From Amorphochlora amoebiformis (Eukaryota > Cercozoa > Chlorarachniophyceae): DNA of 64,000 nt. Numbering within the stretch: position 1 is the first letter of the stretch; every line of letters starts with the position of its first letter. The DNA is taken from the NCBI GenBank assembly GCA_054601695.1, contig BAAHQB010000049.1, forward strand, positions 682,001 through 746,000. Reading direction: 5' to 3'. Shown piece after piece: positions 1 through 28,243 of this stretch. The position numbers and the translations under genes were made by a program. The notes beneath the pieces are model-generated. The model did no database searches and was not told the origin of the DNA. It saw only the letters and a list, made by a program, of their open reading frames with translations.

Positions 1-520
1 CGTACACGTAAATGAATTCACGTATACTCAGTCCTATGTTAGAATTGAAGCTGTCTGGCTTGAAGCCATAGAAATAGAAGCCATAAATGGCTTTCACGCG
101 ACTCTCCTGTGAAACAAATACGGACATCATCAGTCGTATGTTGTTCGCATCGCATTCGTTTTTTGGTCGCGATTTAGTCGCGATGATTGCGTGATTGTGA
201 TTTAGTTTATTACCAATTTCATGGCTTCAAATGCCGCTTCAGACGCCGTTTTTTTCCCATCGTCAGCCATCGTGCCAGCGCCACAAATCCAGTGTAACAG
301 GTTGTGACGTAGTGGTGACGTTACGCAAATATGCAGTGATAGCTGATATGTACCGTCGCGTCACTGGCGTGATCACGTCGCGTTACGGGCGTGACAGCGG
401 CGTGATTCTTTCGGGGGATTATTTTTGGTGATTTCGCCAGATCCATAGATAGAAATAAAAAAGCGGGGAGCCAAGGCATATCCCAACCGCCGCGCGATCT
501 GGTCCACCATCTCTGGAAGC
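1..520. other. 5' spacer, no gene seen
   Basis: Mixed-base DNA without simple repeats. The part from about 300 to 420 is dense in TGACG/CGTCA-like words (for example around 345-405), which could be upstream elements of the ORF that starts at 521. No exon with recognisable protein similarity was found on either strand. Confidence 0.4.
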
Positions 521-1363
521 ATGCCTAGAGGAAAAGGCCTATCTGACGAAGTGAAGACCATCATAGATTCTTCATATAAGGTCTTCAAGGACGAGAGCGA
601 TCCGTGGAAGAAAATCTTCAACTGCTATCTGAAAGCATATCCTGACGTGACGCTCAAACAAGTGAGCGACTATGGCTGCAAAAACATAGGCAAAGGGAGG
701 AGGAAGAAGAGGGCTGCTTCCGCATCTGCTGACAAAGTCGACGTAGAAGAAGCTATAGAGGTTCTTTCTGACGTCTCTCCACCGAGGCGCAAGAAAAGAA
801 AGTCTGGTAATCTCGAAGCCGACGTCATTGAAGTCGAAGACTACAAAACTCAACAGCGTCGAGCTCACGATTCATTTCTGAAGACCATTCTTGATCTAGT
901 GGGCAAGGGTCCACCGCCCATATTCTATCGCGCCAACGAAGAATGCTTGAGTAAACCGGGCACTATCGATGGTCTTACTGTGGCAATCGCAAGGGCAGAC
1001 CACACTCAAGTAAACGTGAAAGTGTATCACGAGATCAAGTGCGTCCATGTCCAAGTAAAGTACTTCACAATGTCATTAAATGACATGGAGGATGTTGCCC
1101 GCAGGAATTTGAACATGGCTCGGAGGCTAAACGAAATCCGAAAGTTCAACAATCCAGAGAAGACGACGTTCGAGTACGCTATCAAGATACCTGACGAGTA
1201 CGTCACCCATGGACATGAGATATGCGCAGAGCCCACAATTCGCTTCATCTGCATCTTCTTCCCCAAGCAAATGGATAAATCATACGGGTGTAGCAAGGGC
1301 GAGTTCGACGGAGAGCTATCGATGGACAAGGGGCGGAGCAAGTATGCAGGGCTGTTGGACTAG
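521..1363 (+). CDS. Intronless hypothetical protein with nuclear-type basic motifs (280 aa)
   Basis: I do not recognise this protein. It is a single uninterrupted frame of 280 codons from ATG to TAG, unusual in a window where every other gene has introns. The N-terminal 55 residues look compact and helical (DPWKKIFNCYLKAYPDVT). Two basic clusters, GRRKKR near residues 59-64 and PPRRKKRKS near 87-95, read like nuclear localisation signals and are set in an acidic, Ser-rich linker. Residues 110-270 form a mixed alpha/beta region with no motif I can name. Codon use looks like ordinary coding sequence. It lies between position 1 and the C-terminal exons of a 2OG-oxygenase on the same strand, so it may be nested in that gene's intron. 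A mobile or captured origin is possible but rests only on the lack of introns. Confidence 0.7.
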   Translation: MPRGKGLSDEVKTIIDSSYKVFKDESDPWKKIFNCYLKAYPDVTLKQVSDYGCKNIGKGRRKKRAASASADKVDVEEAIEVLSDVSPPRRKKRKSGNLEADVIEVEDYKTQQRRAHDSFLKTILDLVGKGPPPIFYRANEECLSKPGTIDGLTVAIARADHTQVNVKVYHEIKCVHVQVKYFTMSLNDMEDVARRNLNMARRLNEIRKFNNPEKTTFEYAIKIPDEYVTHGHEICAEPTIRFICIFFPKQMDKSYGCSKGEFDGELSMDKGRSKYAGLLD

Positions 1364-1685
1364 ATATACGACCACGATAGTTGTAGTCAGTAGGTCATCA
1401 TTGACACAATAGCTAGTAATAGTAGACGTGTTACCAACGTGATTGTGTAACAGTATTCGCACGCACCTTGCAGTTGTAGATTTGATATCATCATGATATC
1501 TAATTGTCTCAAAACCTGCTTTGTTAGAGTCAAGTTACTCTGACACCCTATTTTTAGTACATCTAGATGATAGGCGATTTTGCTGCGCGTAGACTTACTA
1601 CTATATGATAGTATCTAATGATATCGCAAATCCAATTCCAAATACCAACAAACGGACACATTGTATGAAACTATGATTTTAACAA
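1364..1685. other. 3' spacer, no gene seen
   Basis: Mixed-base sequence after the stop of the intronless ORF. It contains several CTAG tetramers (near 1362, 1411, 1563), like the other 3' spacers here. No exon was found. Confidence 0.4.
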
Positions 1686-2521
<836 letters not shown>

Positions 2522-2524
2522 CAG

Positions 2525-6742
<4,218 letters not shown>

Positions 6743-7059
6743 GGATATATATTTATGTTTACATGCATAGAGACATATAAAGGTAGATAAAAAAAGATTA
6801 TTAATATTTTATTCGTATACGTGTATATAAGGATATGTAGTCAAGTTTATATGCATAGAGACATATAGAGATAGATAAAAAAAGATTAATGTTTTATTCG
6901 TATGTGTGTATATAAAAGATATATATTTATGTTTATATACATAGAGACATATAATAGTAGATAAAACAGATTAATATTTTTATTCGTATATGCATATATA
7001 AAGATATATATTTATGTTTGTATACATACATACACATATATGCATATGTATATGTATAT

Positions 7060-7064
7060 ATGTG

Positions 7065-7096
<32 letters not shown>

Positions 7097-7132
7097 GGTA
7101 GATAAAATAGATTCATATTTCATTCGTATATG

Positions 7133-7206
<74 letters not shown>

Positions 7207-7293
7207 CATATATATATATACATATAAATAGACATATATTTATGTTTATATACATAAATACATAAATATATACATATATATATATATATATAT

Positions 7294-7354
<61 letters not shown>

Positions 7355-7396
7355 TACATATAATATGTATATGTATTTGTATATTATATATATATA

Positions 7397-7433
<37 letters not shown>

Positions 7434-7490
7434 TATACATATATATATATACATATAGTTTCGAATTTTTTTTTTTTTTAAAATATGTAC

Positions 7491-7531
<41 letters not shown>

Positions 7532-7585
7532 ACCCACATATATATGTTAGAATTCCGTTCACACCCTACATATATATTTATATAC

Positions 7586-7628
<43 letters not shown>

Positions 7629-7659
7629 TTTTATATATATATATATATGTGTGTGTGTG

Positions 7660-7710
<51 letters not shown>

Positions 7711-7905
7711 TTTACACACACACACATATATATATATATATAATATAATACATATGTAATACATATACATATATTATATATACATATATATATAATTAAA
7801 AAAAATATACATATATATATATATATATGCGATATAATACATATATAATACATATACATACACACATATACATATATATATATATATGCATATATATATA
7901 TATAT

Positions 7906-7957
<52 letters not shown>

Positions 7958-8103
7958 TAGGGAGGGGAAAGGAGCTTGGGATTCTGTTAATCAGAGTTCA
8001 CTGACTGCGAAGTACGTGTATCATAGCCCGTAGCATACTACAAACACTCGATTAACACTTCATGGATGGGAAGGTGTTATACCATGTATATTATATATAT
8101 ATG

Positions 8104-8195
<92 letters not shown>

Positions 8196-8219
8196 CGTGT
8201 GTATACATGGTTATGTTAA

Positions 8220-8258
<39 letters not shown>

Positions 8259-8337
8259 GTGTGTGTATGTGTATACTACATATGTTATTATTATTATATA
8301 ATATATACGCATATTTGTGTGTGTGTGTGTATACTAC

Positions 8338-8381
<44 letters not shown>

Positions 8382-8519
8382 TTATATATATTATATATAT
8401 ATATGTATATATGTATTTTATATGCATTATTGCATATATAAATATACACGTATATAGTATATTTGTATACTATATATATATATATATATATATATAATAA
8501 AATATATTACGTGTGTGCG

Positions 8520-8577
<58 letters not shown>

Positions 8578-8640
8578 ATATATGTATTAATATTACAGAT
8601 TATACACATGAACACCTTTACATGTAAATATATAAATATG
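7060..8640. repeat. AT-microsatellite tract with small mixed-base islands
   Basis: (TA)n with short GT/CA runs. Islands at about 7455-7480, 7540-7575 and 7955-8090 are mixed-base. The last has a short open frame ([12 protein letters not shown]...) after a TAATAG acceptor-like site, but I could not join it to any gene. Confidence 0.75.
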
Positions 8641-8857
8641 CATTATGCGTAACGTATGATTTGCATACATGCATGTACATTAGGATTGATCGTGCTGGGC
8701 TTACGGGTAGTGGCAGGATCATAAGTAGGATTCTGGTCTGTGAAGGATTACAAGTAGTAGTTGTTAGAAATTCAATTTCTAGAATTTTTGCCAGTTAATT
8801 GACTTTCCAAGTTGTAACTTCAATATTAAAGATATCAAATCATGTATATGAATATGC

Positions 8858-8892
<35 letters not shown>

Positions 8893-8894
8893 CA

Positions 8895-8934
8895 TATATA
8901 ACACTGTATATATATATATATACAGTGTTATATA
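8895..8934. repeat. Perfect 40-bp palindrome
   Basis: TATATAACACTGTA at 8895-8908 is matched by its exact reverse complement at 8921-8934 around a TA core, giving a perfect cruciform or hairpin sequence of 40 bp. Confidence 0.85.
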
Positions 8935-8959
8935 TAACATATATATATATATATAACTA

Positions 8960-9560
8960 GTAAATATTATATATATATGTATATATTGTCTAGATTGTAT
9001 ACTAGTACGTCATGACTATACATGTATACTAGCCTATTACACTAGGTATATCAATTGTTGTATGGCAACACCCTGTAACATTGTGTTACATTCGTGCACA
9101 TCTAGACTCAGTAATAGTCAGTGTGTATTTTTATATGTGGTGTAACTCATTTCATGGTCTGGAAACTCTGGATTATGCTGTGTATTCCACCCGGCTAGAG
9201 CTACTAGAGGTAGTATATTTTAGTACGCTGATATGCTACCATGCCTAGTATACATATACATGATCATAGTCTAATAACTCTAGTTGAAGTATATATCTAG
9301 ATATTATACTTACTAGTATATACTCTAGATACAAGACGATACATACACATATACACACACACACACAGTCACACACACATGTATATATACATATATAGAT
9401 ACTAGTGTACATCATGATTCATGATATCATATATATATCTGACAATATATACGCAGTACGAATCTGTACGATATACACACACACATGTATGTCTAGATGT
9501 GTGTATATACATACTACTATGATACTAGTCACTGTAGTCTCTGGAGTCTAGATAATCCAG
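8960..9560. other. CTAG-rich spacer, no gene
   Basis: Mixed-base DNA between the 3' ends of the oxygenase (+) and COX16 (-), with many CTAG/TCTAGA words (for example 9101, 9206, 9297, 9328, 9492, 9548). I see no exon. Confidence 0.6.
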
Positions 9561-9614
9561 ATAGTAAATATAAATATCATCATGATATATCATGGTATAC
9601 ACCTTTTTTTAATT

Positions 9615-9619
9615 ATTAT

Positions 9620-9658
<39 letters not shown>

Positions 9659-9688
9659 AATGTAATATATATGTACATATATGATATA

Positions 9689-9723
<35 letters not shown>

Positions 9724-9853
9724 CACCGGGGAACGGTCGAGTATCTCAACCCAATCAGTAATATTTGAGTTCAAAATATATACATATATCACGTAGTACA
9801 TATATATATATCATGATATATATATATATATATATATATTGTATATATATAAT

Positions 9854-9936
<83 letters not shown>

Positions 9937-9968
9937 ATATATATATATATATAATATACATACATAAC

Positions 9969-10022
<54 letters not shown>

Positions 10023-10080
10023 GTATATATACATACACATATATACACACATATATATATATATATATATCTATATATAT

Positions 10081-10176
<96 letters not shown>

Positions 10177-10390
10177 ATGTACGCTGATAACATAAAGGTA
10201 TACCGGTACCAAACCAGTATGCTTATACATGTATAAACACTAAACATTATACAATATACACATGTACAAATTCTTTGTCACATTAAGATATACCAATGAT
10301 GACCGTCTGAATTAAATTTGGAAACATCACATCAACACAGTACATACAGTATATACATGTATGAGCTGTGTTTATCGCTACCTGTCACCA
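9615..10390. repeat. AT-microsatellite tract and short 3' spacer
   Basis: (TA)n from 9625 to about 10170 apart from a mixed-base gap at 9720-9790. From 10170 to 10390 is the 3' flank of COX16, with nothing recognisable. Confidence 0.75.
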
Positions 10391-10394
10391 TCTA

Positions 10395-11278
10395 TCATCT
10401 CTCCGGCTTGTTTCTAATCACACGAACCGTTTGCTTGGGCGGCTCGGCCGCCCCGGGTTCTCCTGGCCTTGGTATCCTCTTATTTTCCCAATTCACTAGG
10501 TCGAGCTCCTCCTTCATTTTCTGAATAGTAAGTGGTTACCATGGTTAGCATGAACTATGAGATACATAGTATTGGAATCACCCTTCCCCGAACCACAATC
10601 TCAATCCTGACTCTCTTTTTTACCTGACCGGATGCAAACCGTAAAGTTACCACGACCTCCAAACCTATACTATGCCCCTTCTAACCTTGAAATGTGAAGA
10701 CACAAAAAGCGCAAGGGGAAAGGCAAAGACGAAAAGAGAGAGCGAAAAATGAAAGGAGAGGTGAGGAGATGTGAGAGAAGAGAGAGGGAGAGTGCAAGAG
10801 AGAGGAAGATAGAGAGTAACAGAGCGTCGAAATAGGGGAGCGTGTATGCGTAGGAGACAGTGCGAGGGAGGAGAAGGACAACGCAAAATTAGAGAGAGGG
10901 TGAGCGCAAACTAGGAGAGGAGACCGAGAGCGAGAGCGAGAGCGAGAGCGAGAGAGAGAGAGGAGAGTAGAGCAGCCGAGAGAGCGAAAGGCGGAGACGA
11001 AAATAGTCAACAAGCGATAGATATGGTATCCCCAACTATTATCCAAGCCCACCAAAGATCCCATCCTACTGCTACTGGTAAGGCACATTTACGCCCTACC
11101 TTCCCCCCCGTTGAGAAATAACCTCTAACTCTTTGTCCAAATCGAAGTTTTGCTTCGCAGCCTCCTCCGTCAAACGCTTTTCCTCCGTGACGTACTTACC
11201 CATCATCAATTTTGAGAGACCGAACGAACCCACACCCATAAATGCAAGCATGGGAAGGCCCTGGCGCAAGAAATTCAT
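10395..11278 (-). CDS. COX16: Cytochrome c oxidase assembly protein COX16 homologue
   Basis: Two exons, 11278-11123 and 10520-10395, give 93 aa. COX16 is a small inner-mitochondrial-membrane protein that helps assemble complex IV around COX2. The sequence shows the family pattern: a short N-terminus, one membrane segment GLPMLAFMGVGSFGLSKLM at about residues 7-25, a charged helix ending DLDKELE, then WENKRIPRP, corresponding to the conserved W-[x]-N-[IK]-R-[x]-PRP of the family. The usual length is about 100-140 aa. I chose the donor GAG|GTTATT because it keeps frame with the second exon; the later GGAAG|GTAGGG donor would not. The intron carries a 300-base CT tract (GA on the + strand). The start lies 252 bp from the putative start of the coiled-coil gene on the other strand, suggesting a shared bidirectional promoter. 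Confidence 0.85.
10690..10985. repeat. Purine-rich tract (GA/GAGC)
   Basis: Almost pure A/G on the + strand with several GAGAGC units at 10925-10950; it reads as a pyrimidine tract in the COX16 pre-mRNA intron. Confidence 0.8.
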
Positions 11279-11530
11279 CGTCGGTCCTGGTACTCAGTCG
11301 ACCGGACCTAGTGGGTTGGCTTGCTCCACACGGCTCACGCCAGTGGGGTCTGTCAGGAGCACAGATTCGTTCAAGCCCTCTAATACTAGTAATATTTACA
11401 AGTCACCCCATGTGACATAATACAGAAAATGTCAGAAGAGAGCTTAGAATAAAATAAAACTTCGGCAGAAATCTAGTCAAACCCAGCCGAACGCAACGGA
11501 CGCGGGCCCCGCACGTGGTCGCCAATCAGC
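11279..11530. promoter_or_regulatory. Divergent promoter region, COX16 / coiled-coil gene
   Basis: A 252-bp repeat-free gap between the COX16 start (leftward) and the proposed start of the coiled-coil gene (rightward). No TATA box or other element is clear enough to name. The function is inferred from arrangement only. Confidence 0.4.
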
Positions 11531-12041
11531 ATGAAGGTGAGTCTTGGGGCGATGGGAATGGCTCTGGGAAATCATGCTGGATGGTTTCATATGTATACTG
11601 CAGTCAGAAATTCGGGTTAGTAGGAGTAGGTGTTGAATTATGAGCTCGTGTGCACCGACTTGCCGATGGATGTTTACGACCCCCAAGATGATACATTCCG
11701 GCCGTGTAAACATGTACATGGGTGTAAATGACCTGTAGAAGTATGAATGATGGCGTTTACGCGTGTGCATGGGTGTTTAGAACCTATGGGATCGTGTTTA
11801 GGGGCTGGTGCGTAACAGAGAAGTATGGTTCTGATGTTGTCTGATCTAGGAGGAAACCCGTAGGATGGATGATGATATGCAGATTATGCATGATATCTTG
11901 CATAGAAACAAAAGAAGAATGGAGTTTGTCGGCCAGACATCGGTTGTTCTGACAAATTGGCATTTGTTGTCTCGATGAACACATTTATTATATATGTAAT
12001 ATATATATATATATACGTGTAAATATATGTATATATATATA

Positions 12042-12082
<41 letters not shown>

Positions 12083-12138
12083 ATATATATGTATATATGT
12101 ATGTATATACATTCACACGAAAAAATCCATACACACAC

Positions 12139-12218
<80 letters not shown>

Positions 12219-13762
12219 GTATATACATATATCATACATCAGTCCCAGTCAGCACTCGAACGTAAGGTAACAGAACTCACAGAACGCCTGGATGCCGCGC
12301 TCTCTCGATCCTTCTCCTCCTCCCAGATTTACGATATTCCACAAGACTCCTATAAGCCAACTGGGACCCAAACCCCATTGGAACAGAAGCGCGGGGAATT
12401 CACACTCACCCAGCCTAAGCCTAACAACCCTTCACCCCCTTCCTACGCACGCTCTACGCCTCTCCCGACTCCAGATGATCACAACAACACGAATCCCTTC
12501 CAGAAAAGCTCCAGCTCTTTTGCGCGATCTGCCTCGTCCTACGCGAAAATAATCCCACCCCTTCCTGAGCTTGACGACCCGACCAAGCTAGTTGGTCACG
12601 CTGCGATTTCCACCTCGAGGCGAATGGAAGCTTCTCGCACACAATTTGACGCCGCAAAATCACGTCTAGAGTCCGCGCAAGAGAAGGAACGCTCAGCCCT
12701 CGAGCGACGGGCCAACGGGTTTCTCGCCGATAATGACAAATCCATGTCGTTACATACAAAACAGCGCTTCCTCGACGACCTCCACACCTCCCTCGCCGCC
12801 CTCCACCGTCGCCACCAGGGGGAGAAAGACCGCATGATCCGTTCATTGCGGCGTGAGTACGAGGCTGAAACGGAGCGAGCGATCTCTGAGCTGCACTCAA
12901 GGCTTGATGCCGCCTTGAACGCAGAGCGACAGAGGCTTCATGGTCAGTTTGTTGCAAAGAAGTCAGAGAAAATTGCCGCCTTTCGGTCGGCATTTGCGCA
13001 CTCGTTGGAGAGGGAGCTAGCGGGCCATCGGGAGAAGCTCGCTTCTGAGCACCGGGAGGCCTTAGCACAGCTCAAGGGGACCCTAACGCGAGAGAAGACC
13101 GAGAAGATGATGAAGTTGGAAAAGGACGACAGAGCACTGCGAGAATCGAATATGGGAGAGCTAAGAGACACTCTGAGGAAGGAGACGGCGGAAGAGATAC
13201 GGGAGCTCAAGGAGAGTCACGAACGGGAGTTGGCGCGGAAGGTGATTCGATAATAAATGTATAATAGTTAATATATATATATATATATATATATTAATAT
13301 ATTTATATTATAATGAATATATACGTGTATTAAATTATACATACACAACACAACAATATTGCATTCACATATATATATATATATATATATAATATATATA
13401 TATATATACATATATATATTTATACAAGGTGTATCAGGGTTGGGCTTTGGGTTTATTAGGGCAGGCCTAGGTTTAAGGTTAGGGCTAGGGTCAGCCTAAG
13501 ACTAGGGCTATGGCTGCCAGGGCTTATTAGTGTTAAGATTAGGTATAGGGTTCGAGTAAGCTGACGTTAGGGTTAGAGTTAGGGTTATGATTTATGAATA
13601 TGTTAATGGCAGGGTATGTATATGTATACATATAGAATATGGTATCAGTAGAATGCAACATAATATACTTGATGAAATGTAAGGGTTAGGGTTATGGTTA
13701 GGGTTAGGTTAGGCTTCGGGTGGTCGAGTCGGCGTCGGGTTAGGATTTAAGGCGTCGGGTCA

Positions 13763-13802
<40 letters not shown>

Positions 13803-13810
13803 GTACACCT

Positions 13811-13850
<40 letters not shown>

Positions 13851-14449
13851 CATGTATTTAAATACATATTCATATAACCATATATCCACACATATACTAC
13901 ATTCTCGACCTTACCCTTTATCCCATTCCTAACCCTAATCCGACGCTCTTACCCGACGCTTTAACCTAACCCGACGCCTTAACCTAACCCGACGCCCTAA
14001 CACAACCATGCCCTAACCCTAGCCCGACGTCCCAACTATAACCCGTGCCCAAACCCGACCACCAAACCGACCACCAAACCCGACTAAACCTGACACCCTA
14101 ACCCGTAGCTTTAACCCTAACCTGTAACCCTAACCTTAAACCGATGCCCTAACCCTGGCCCGACGCCCAAACCCTAACCCGACACCCTAACCCTAACCCG
14201 ATACCCTAACCGTAACCCGATGCCCTAACCCTAACCCGAGGCCCTAACCCGACGCCCTAACCCTAACCCTTAACCCTAACCCGACGCCCTAACCCGACGC
14301 TAACCCGACGCCTAATCCTACCCGAAGCCCTGACCCCCAAAACCACATGTAGTGTAACACGATTTCATTATTATATTATATTATATATATATATATATAT
14401 ATCATATGTGTACATACACACACACGCACACACATATATATACATATAC

Positions 14450-14511
<62 letters not shown>

Positions 14512-15655
14512 GCATATATACTCTCAGCTCCGTGAACTCGAAGACCGATTTTCTGCCGAGAGAAAGGAGTACCGCGATCAGCAAGAAGAAGACTACGAGT
14601 CTGAGTTGCAAGGCTACGAGAAGCAGCTCCGAGAGAAACTTAAGCAAGACATGAAGCGGGACAGCCTAGAGACCGAGAGGCTGATCGCGGAAAAAAAACG
14701 CAACCTGGAAAAAAGGTACGACCAACAACTCAGACGGGAGCGAGACAGGCTGGCCAAAACTGTCAAGACAGCGACTGAGGAGGAAACTGACATCCTTGAA
14801 GCCCGGAAATCTACCGAGCTAGCAGAACTTCAGGCGGCCTTCGAGCGTGAAAAGGACGCCGCAATTAATCGCGTACGACGGGAGGCGGAAAGCAAGCTTG
14901 AACGCAGCATCACCTCCTTGCGCAACACGATGAAGGCCAGAACGGAGGAGGACAAGTCTTCCATTCTTAACCAGATACGCTCCAATGGCGAACGCGAGCG
15001 TACAAAAGCCGTCGCAGAGCTTCGCGGGGAGCTCGAGTTCGATAGGAGGGCGGCGGTCGTGGAGCTTGAGCAGGATCTCCGCGCCCGCCTCGAGCGAGAG
15101 CTAGCGGAGACGCGCGCTGCCTTTGATCGGGAAAGGTACATCGATCTTGAAGGCTGTCGATCTCGTCATTCGAAAGCAAGGGATGCGGCTCTCACCCAAC
15201 TTCACGCTCAGTTTGAGATCGAGAAGCAAGAAGCACTCAACAAGGCGCAGAGGGAGTGTGAGGAGGAGACCGAGGCCGCGATCACAAGGGCAAAGGATGC
15301 GCTGCGAGCTGCTAGGGAGGATTACGCGGAGAAGCTACGACGTGACTTCGCTCGTAAGAAGGCGTCAAGGTTACGGAAGCTCGAACATAAGCTGACGACA
15401 GCCGAGTTTCGGGAGATCTCACCAGATGCATCGAGCGAGATTGTAGAGCTCAAAGAGGCGATTAGGAGCGATGGAGAGCTGCTCGATAAGCTCGATGTAT
15501 TCGCGCAACACATATTGGTGCTACGAAAGCAGGTGAATTCTTTGGAGTCCCAGTTGGAGAATCAAAGGGATACAAAGGAGAGTAGAGGGAAGTTACTTCT
15601 CATAAACGCAAGTGATGGCAGAAATGACCGAGAAGGGTCGAGGAAACGAAGGTAA
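11531..15655 (+). CDS. Large coiled-coil protein, centrosomal/CEP-like
   Basis: Two long exons are firm: 12243-13241 (333 codons) and 14528-15655 (375 codons to TAA), joined in phase 0 (..[13 protein letters not shown]). Two small upstream exons, 11531-11536 (Met-Lys) and 11850-11942 ([20 protein letters not shown]..), fit by splice sites and phase but are less certain. The protein would be about 741 aa. After a Ser/Pro-rich stretch (residues about 50-130) it is almost wholly heptad coiled coil, rich in E/R/K/A, with repeats such as [20 protein letters not shown]. This resembles the coiled-coil part of centriolar proteins such as CEP164, but no diagnostic domain is present, so the role is inference. 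The intron 13242-14527 is packed with telomere-like and AT repeats. A GT at the end (AAG|GTAACA) leaves open that a further exon follows. Confidence 0.8.
13430..14340. repeat. Intronic telomere-like array with CCCGACG variants
   Basis: TTAGGG-type words up to about 13770, an AT insert at 13765-13850, then CCCTAACCC mixed with CCCGACGCC units to about 14330. It lies in the long intron of the coiled-coil gene. Confidence 0.85.
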
Positions 15656-15800
15656 CAGTGTTAGATAGACATTCTAGACATTGCTAGCGATGGTGAAAAT
15701 GTTAATACTTATCAGTTAATGTCAAGTTCCAATTCTACGAGTACTAGTATTTTAGCCATGATATGTGAGCATATGTATATATACTTAGAGATACAAGACC

Positions 15801-15861
<61 letters not shown>

Positions 15862-16140
15862 CATAGTCCAGATAGCACTAGAGTATGTATATGTATGTAT
15901 GTATATGTGTATATATATGTGTGTGTGTATATATGTGTGTATATATAATATATATATATATATATCATATTATATATATATATATTTATATGTATATTTA
16001 TATATATATATATATATATGCGTGTATATTTGTATCAGAGATATCATACGATACGTAAACGTGATATGTTATGTTACATAATAACATCAGGGTATTCGTA
16101 CATACCCTAGCCTATATTAGCATATAAATCTGTAAAAACA
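15656..16140. other. 3' flank of coiled-coil gene with AT microsatellite
   Basis: Mixed-base to about 15795, then (TA)n/(TG)n to about 16020, then mixed-base. No exon seen. Confidence 0.5.
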
Positions 16141-16660
16141 TGGTTCAGGGTCAGAGCCAGTGTTAGATTTAGCGTTAGAGTTCTAGAGTTAGGTCACGGT
16201 TAGGGTTAGGGTTATAGGGTAAGGGTTATAGGATTAGGGTTCAAGTATGGTGGGTTATAGGATTAGGGTTCAAGTATGGTTAGGTTAGGATTAGGCTTTT
16301 TAGGGTTAGGGTTAGGGTTCTAGGTTCTAGAGGTTAGGTTAAGGTTAGGGTTAGGGTTAGGGTTAGGGTTAGGGTTAGGGTTACCCTAGTTACCTGGTAC
16401 CAACGTCAAGGTTAGATATAAGGTTAATCTATTATATAATTATACCTGGCCTGAGGGTTAGGGTAAGGGTCAGGGACTCAGGGTTACTACCTAGACTCTA
16501 GAGACTACTAGACCGCCGTAGTAGTACGTGACCTAGGAGGTGACGGTTAGGGTGAGAGTAGAGGGCTAGTTAGGGTTAAGGTCAGGGTTTCAGTTAGACT
16601 AAGGATTGGTTAGGGTTGGACTAGTTAGGGGGTTTCGTTAAGAGGCTAGGGTTCACAAGT
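16141..16660. repeat. Degenerate TTAGGG array (intergenic)
   Basis: TTAGGG and one-base variants; the cleanest run is seven units at about 16336-16383. This array is in the spacer between two + strand genes rather than inside an intron. Confidence 0.8.
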
Positions 16661-16749
16661 TAGAATTACTAATATGTAACGTGTACAATTATATATATAT
16701 ATACATGTATGCATGTATATTATATGTATGTAGTGTATATATATATATA

Positions 16750-16836
<87 letters not shown>

Positions 16837-16892
16837 TATATACAAATATATATATATACATATATATATATATTTATGTATTTATATACATA

Positions 16893-16963
<71 letters not shown>

Positions 16964-17320
16964 AGTATACTGCATGTAGATATACATGTACAATGGCATG
17001 ATATTTGTATTTCAAATGATAGATATCATGAATAAATAAAAAATGTATTATCGTATTTATATACTAGTACATGTAGTAATGTCGGCATGCCTTGACTATA
17101 ATGTTAACGCTTATAAGTTATAACTACAATCTCATTATATGACATACTACTTATATTCTACTAGTATGCGCGTCGGAGTCTAGATGTACTTATGTGATCT
17201 AGTATTTTAGAAAAACAACTTACTAAACTATACATCATGGCATCATTGGCATGTATGATGCCGCACGGTTATCAATTAGAATATTAGAATGTTGTCAATC
17301 ATTGAAAATATACACATATG

Positions 17321-17368
<48 letters not shown>

Positions 17369-17601
17369 GATATGTATACATATATATACATGTTCCTTAA
17401 ACTTTCTGATTTTGTAATCGTCGATTGATTAACATCATTAAAATTAAATTCAACAAGACTAAAGAAAGTCAGTGCGTGACTTGAAGGACTGTTAGTGTCT
17501 AAATTGTACACTTACTCGATCTGAGCCTGGCCTCGTGCTTACACATTGAGCAAAGTGTCAGCGACTCGGACTATATATATATATATATATGTATATATAT
17601 G

Positions 17602-17661
<60 letters not shown>

Positions 17662-17810
17662 GTGTAATATTGTTGTACATGTTGCTGTAGTACCCTCTTC
17701 TTTAGTGCAAGTGTGGTAGTATGTAACATTGTACAAGTATGTTATGTTATTATACATATTTATATAATCATACATCTATAATATTTACATACATAATATA
17801 TTATATATAT

Positions 17811-17862
<52 letters not shown>

Positions 17863-18654
17863 AATGCTTACGTATCCACATGCTTCACATATTCACGCGA
17901 CAATCTCGCCTCCATTAGCCCCAAAACCAACTCCCCAACGATCACCGTCTACGTAACTCCTGTACGTGCACAAATACTATGCATGTATGGTGACGTCACC
18001 CACCCAGTCGTTTCACCCGTCCCCCCCGCCAACGAGCTACCAATATGGTGTAGTCCTTCATAAGCACGGTGGGCATCCCATAGCAACGCATCATTTAGAG
18101 CCTCAGGCCTGAGAGCGACAGTATGGACACTACAATCTGGTCTCCTGAGCAACAGGTCCTCTCACCTTTGGGATTAGATCGCGATTTGCGATTGCCCGTG
18201 TTCGGCTCGCGGTTCGCAGCACGCTGACGCCCACCACCACCATCACAACATTTGAGCTTCGATACTGAGATATCATGTGGATATTAGGTGATCTTACCCA
18301 AGATATGCGTTGTATTCTCCATTTAAAGAGACTTTAAGATCTTTAAATTAGGTGGTTCTACCCGAAATACGTTGGTTGATGCGTTTTTGGGCTGTCATAT
18401 CGATTTGATATGCTTGATATCGAAGTGAGATATCTACTGAGAAACCAAAGCGAAACGCCAGTCAACCCTACCGCCGATAGTAACGGTTAGTAACCGGTCA
18501 GGCTACACCAGGATGTGTAACATATTTATGCTATGAGACCCGAGGTCACGGTTGCATATCTGCAACATCCCGCCAGAGTACGGCATCAGTCCTGAACTTA
18601 ACCCACTGTCACAGTCACCGCTGTGGCCGTCTCACCGTCGGGCTGACCGCATAC
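16661..18654. other. Spacer upstream of the Sec14-like gene
   Basis: AT blocks (16690-16960, 17320-17380, 17570-17660, 17790-17860) separated by mixed-base DNA. The part from 17875 to 18650 is more GC-rich and repeat-free and probably holds the promoter of the gene starting at 18655. Open frames exist on both strands at 17860-18150 (for example ALRPEALNDALLWDAHRAYE on the minus strand), but splice sites do not decide between them, so I call no gene. Confidence 0.45.

Positions 18655-28243
<9,589 letters not shown>

Noticed and set aside
11100-11122. Apparent frameshift in COX16 at a run of seven G
   Set aside because: Choosing the upstream donor GAG|GTTATT keeps the frame and gives a family-typical sequence, so no indel is needed.
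13241-13253. Stop codon of the first coiled-coil frame at 13253
   Set aside because: It lies just past a good donor (AAG|GTGATT), and the next exon at 14528 continues the coiled coil in phase 0.
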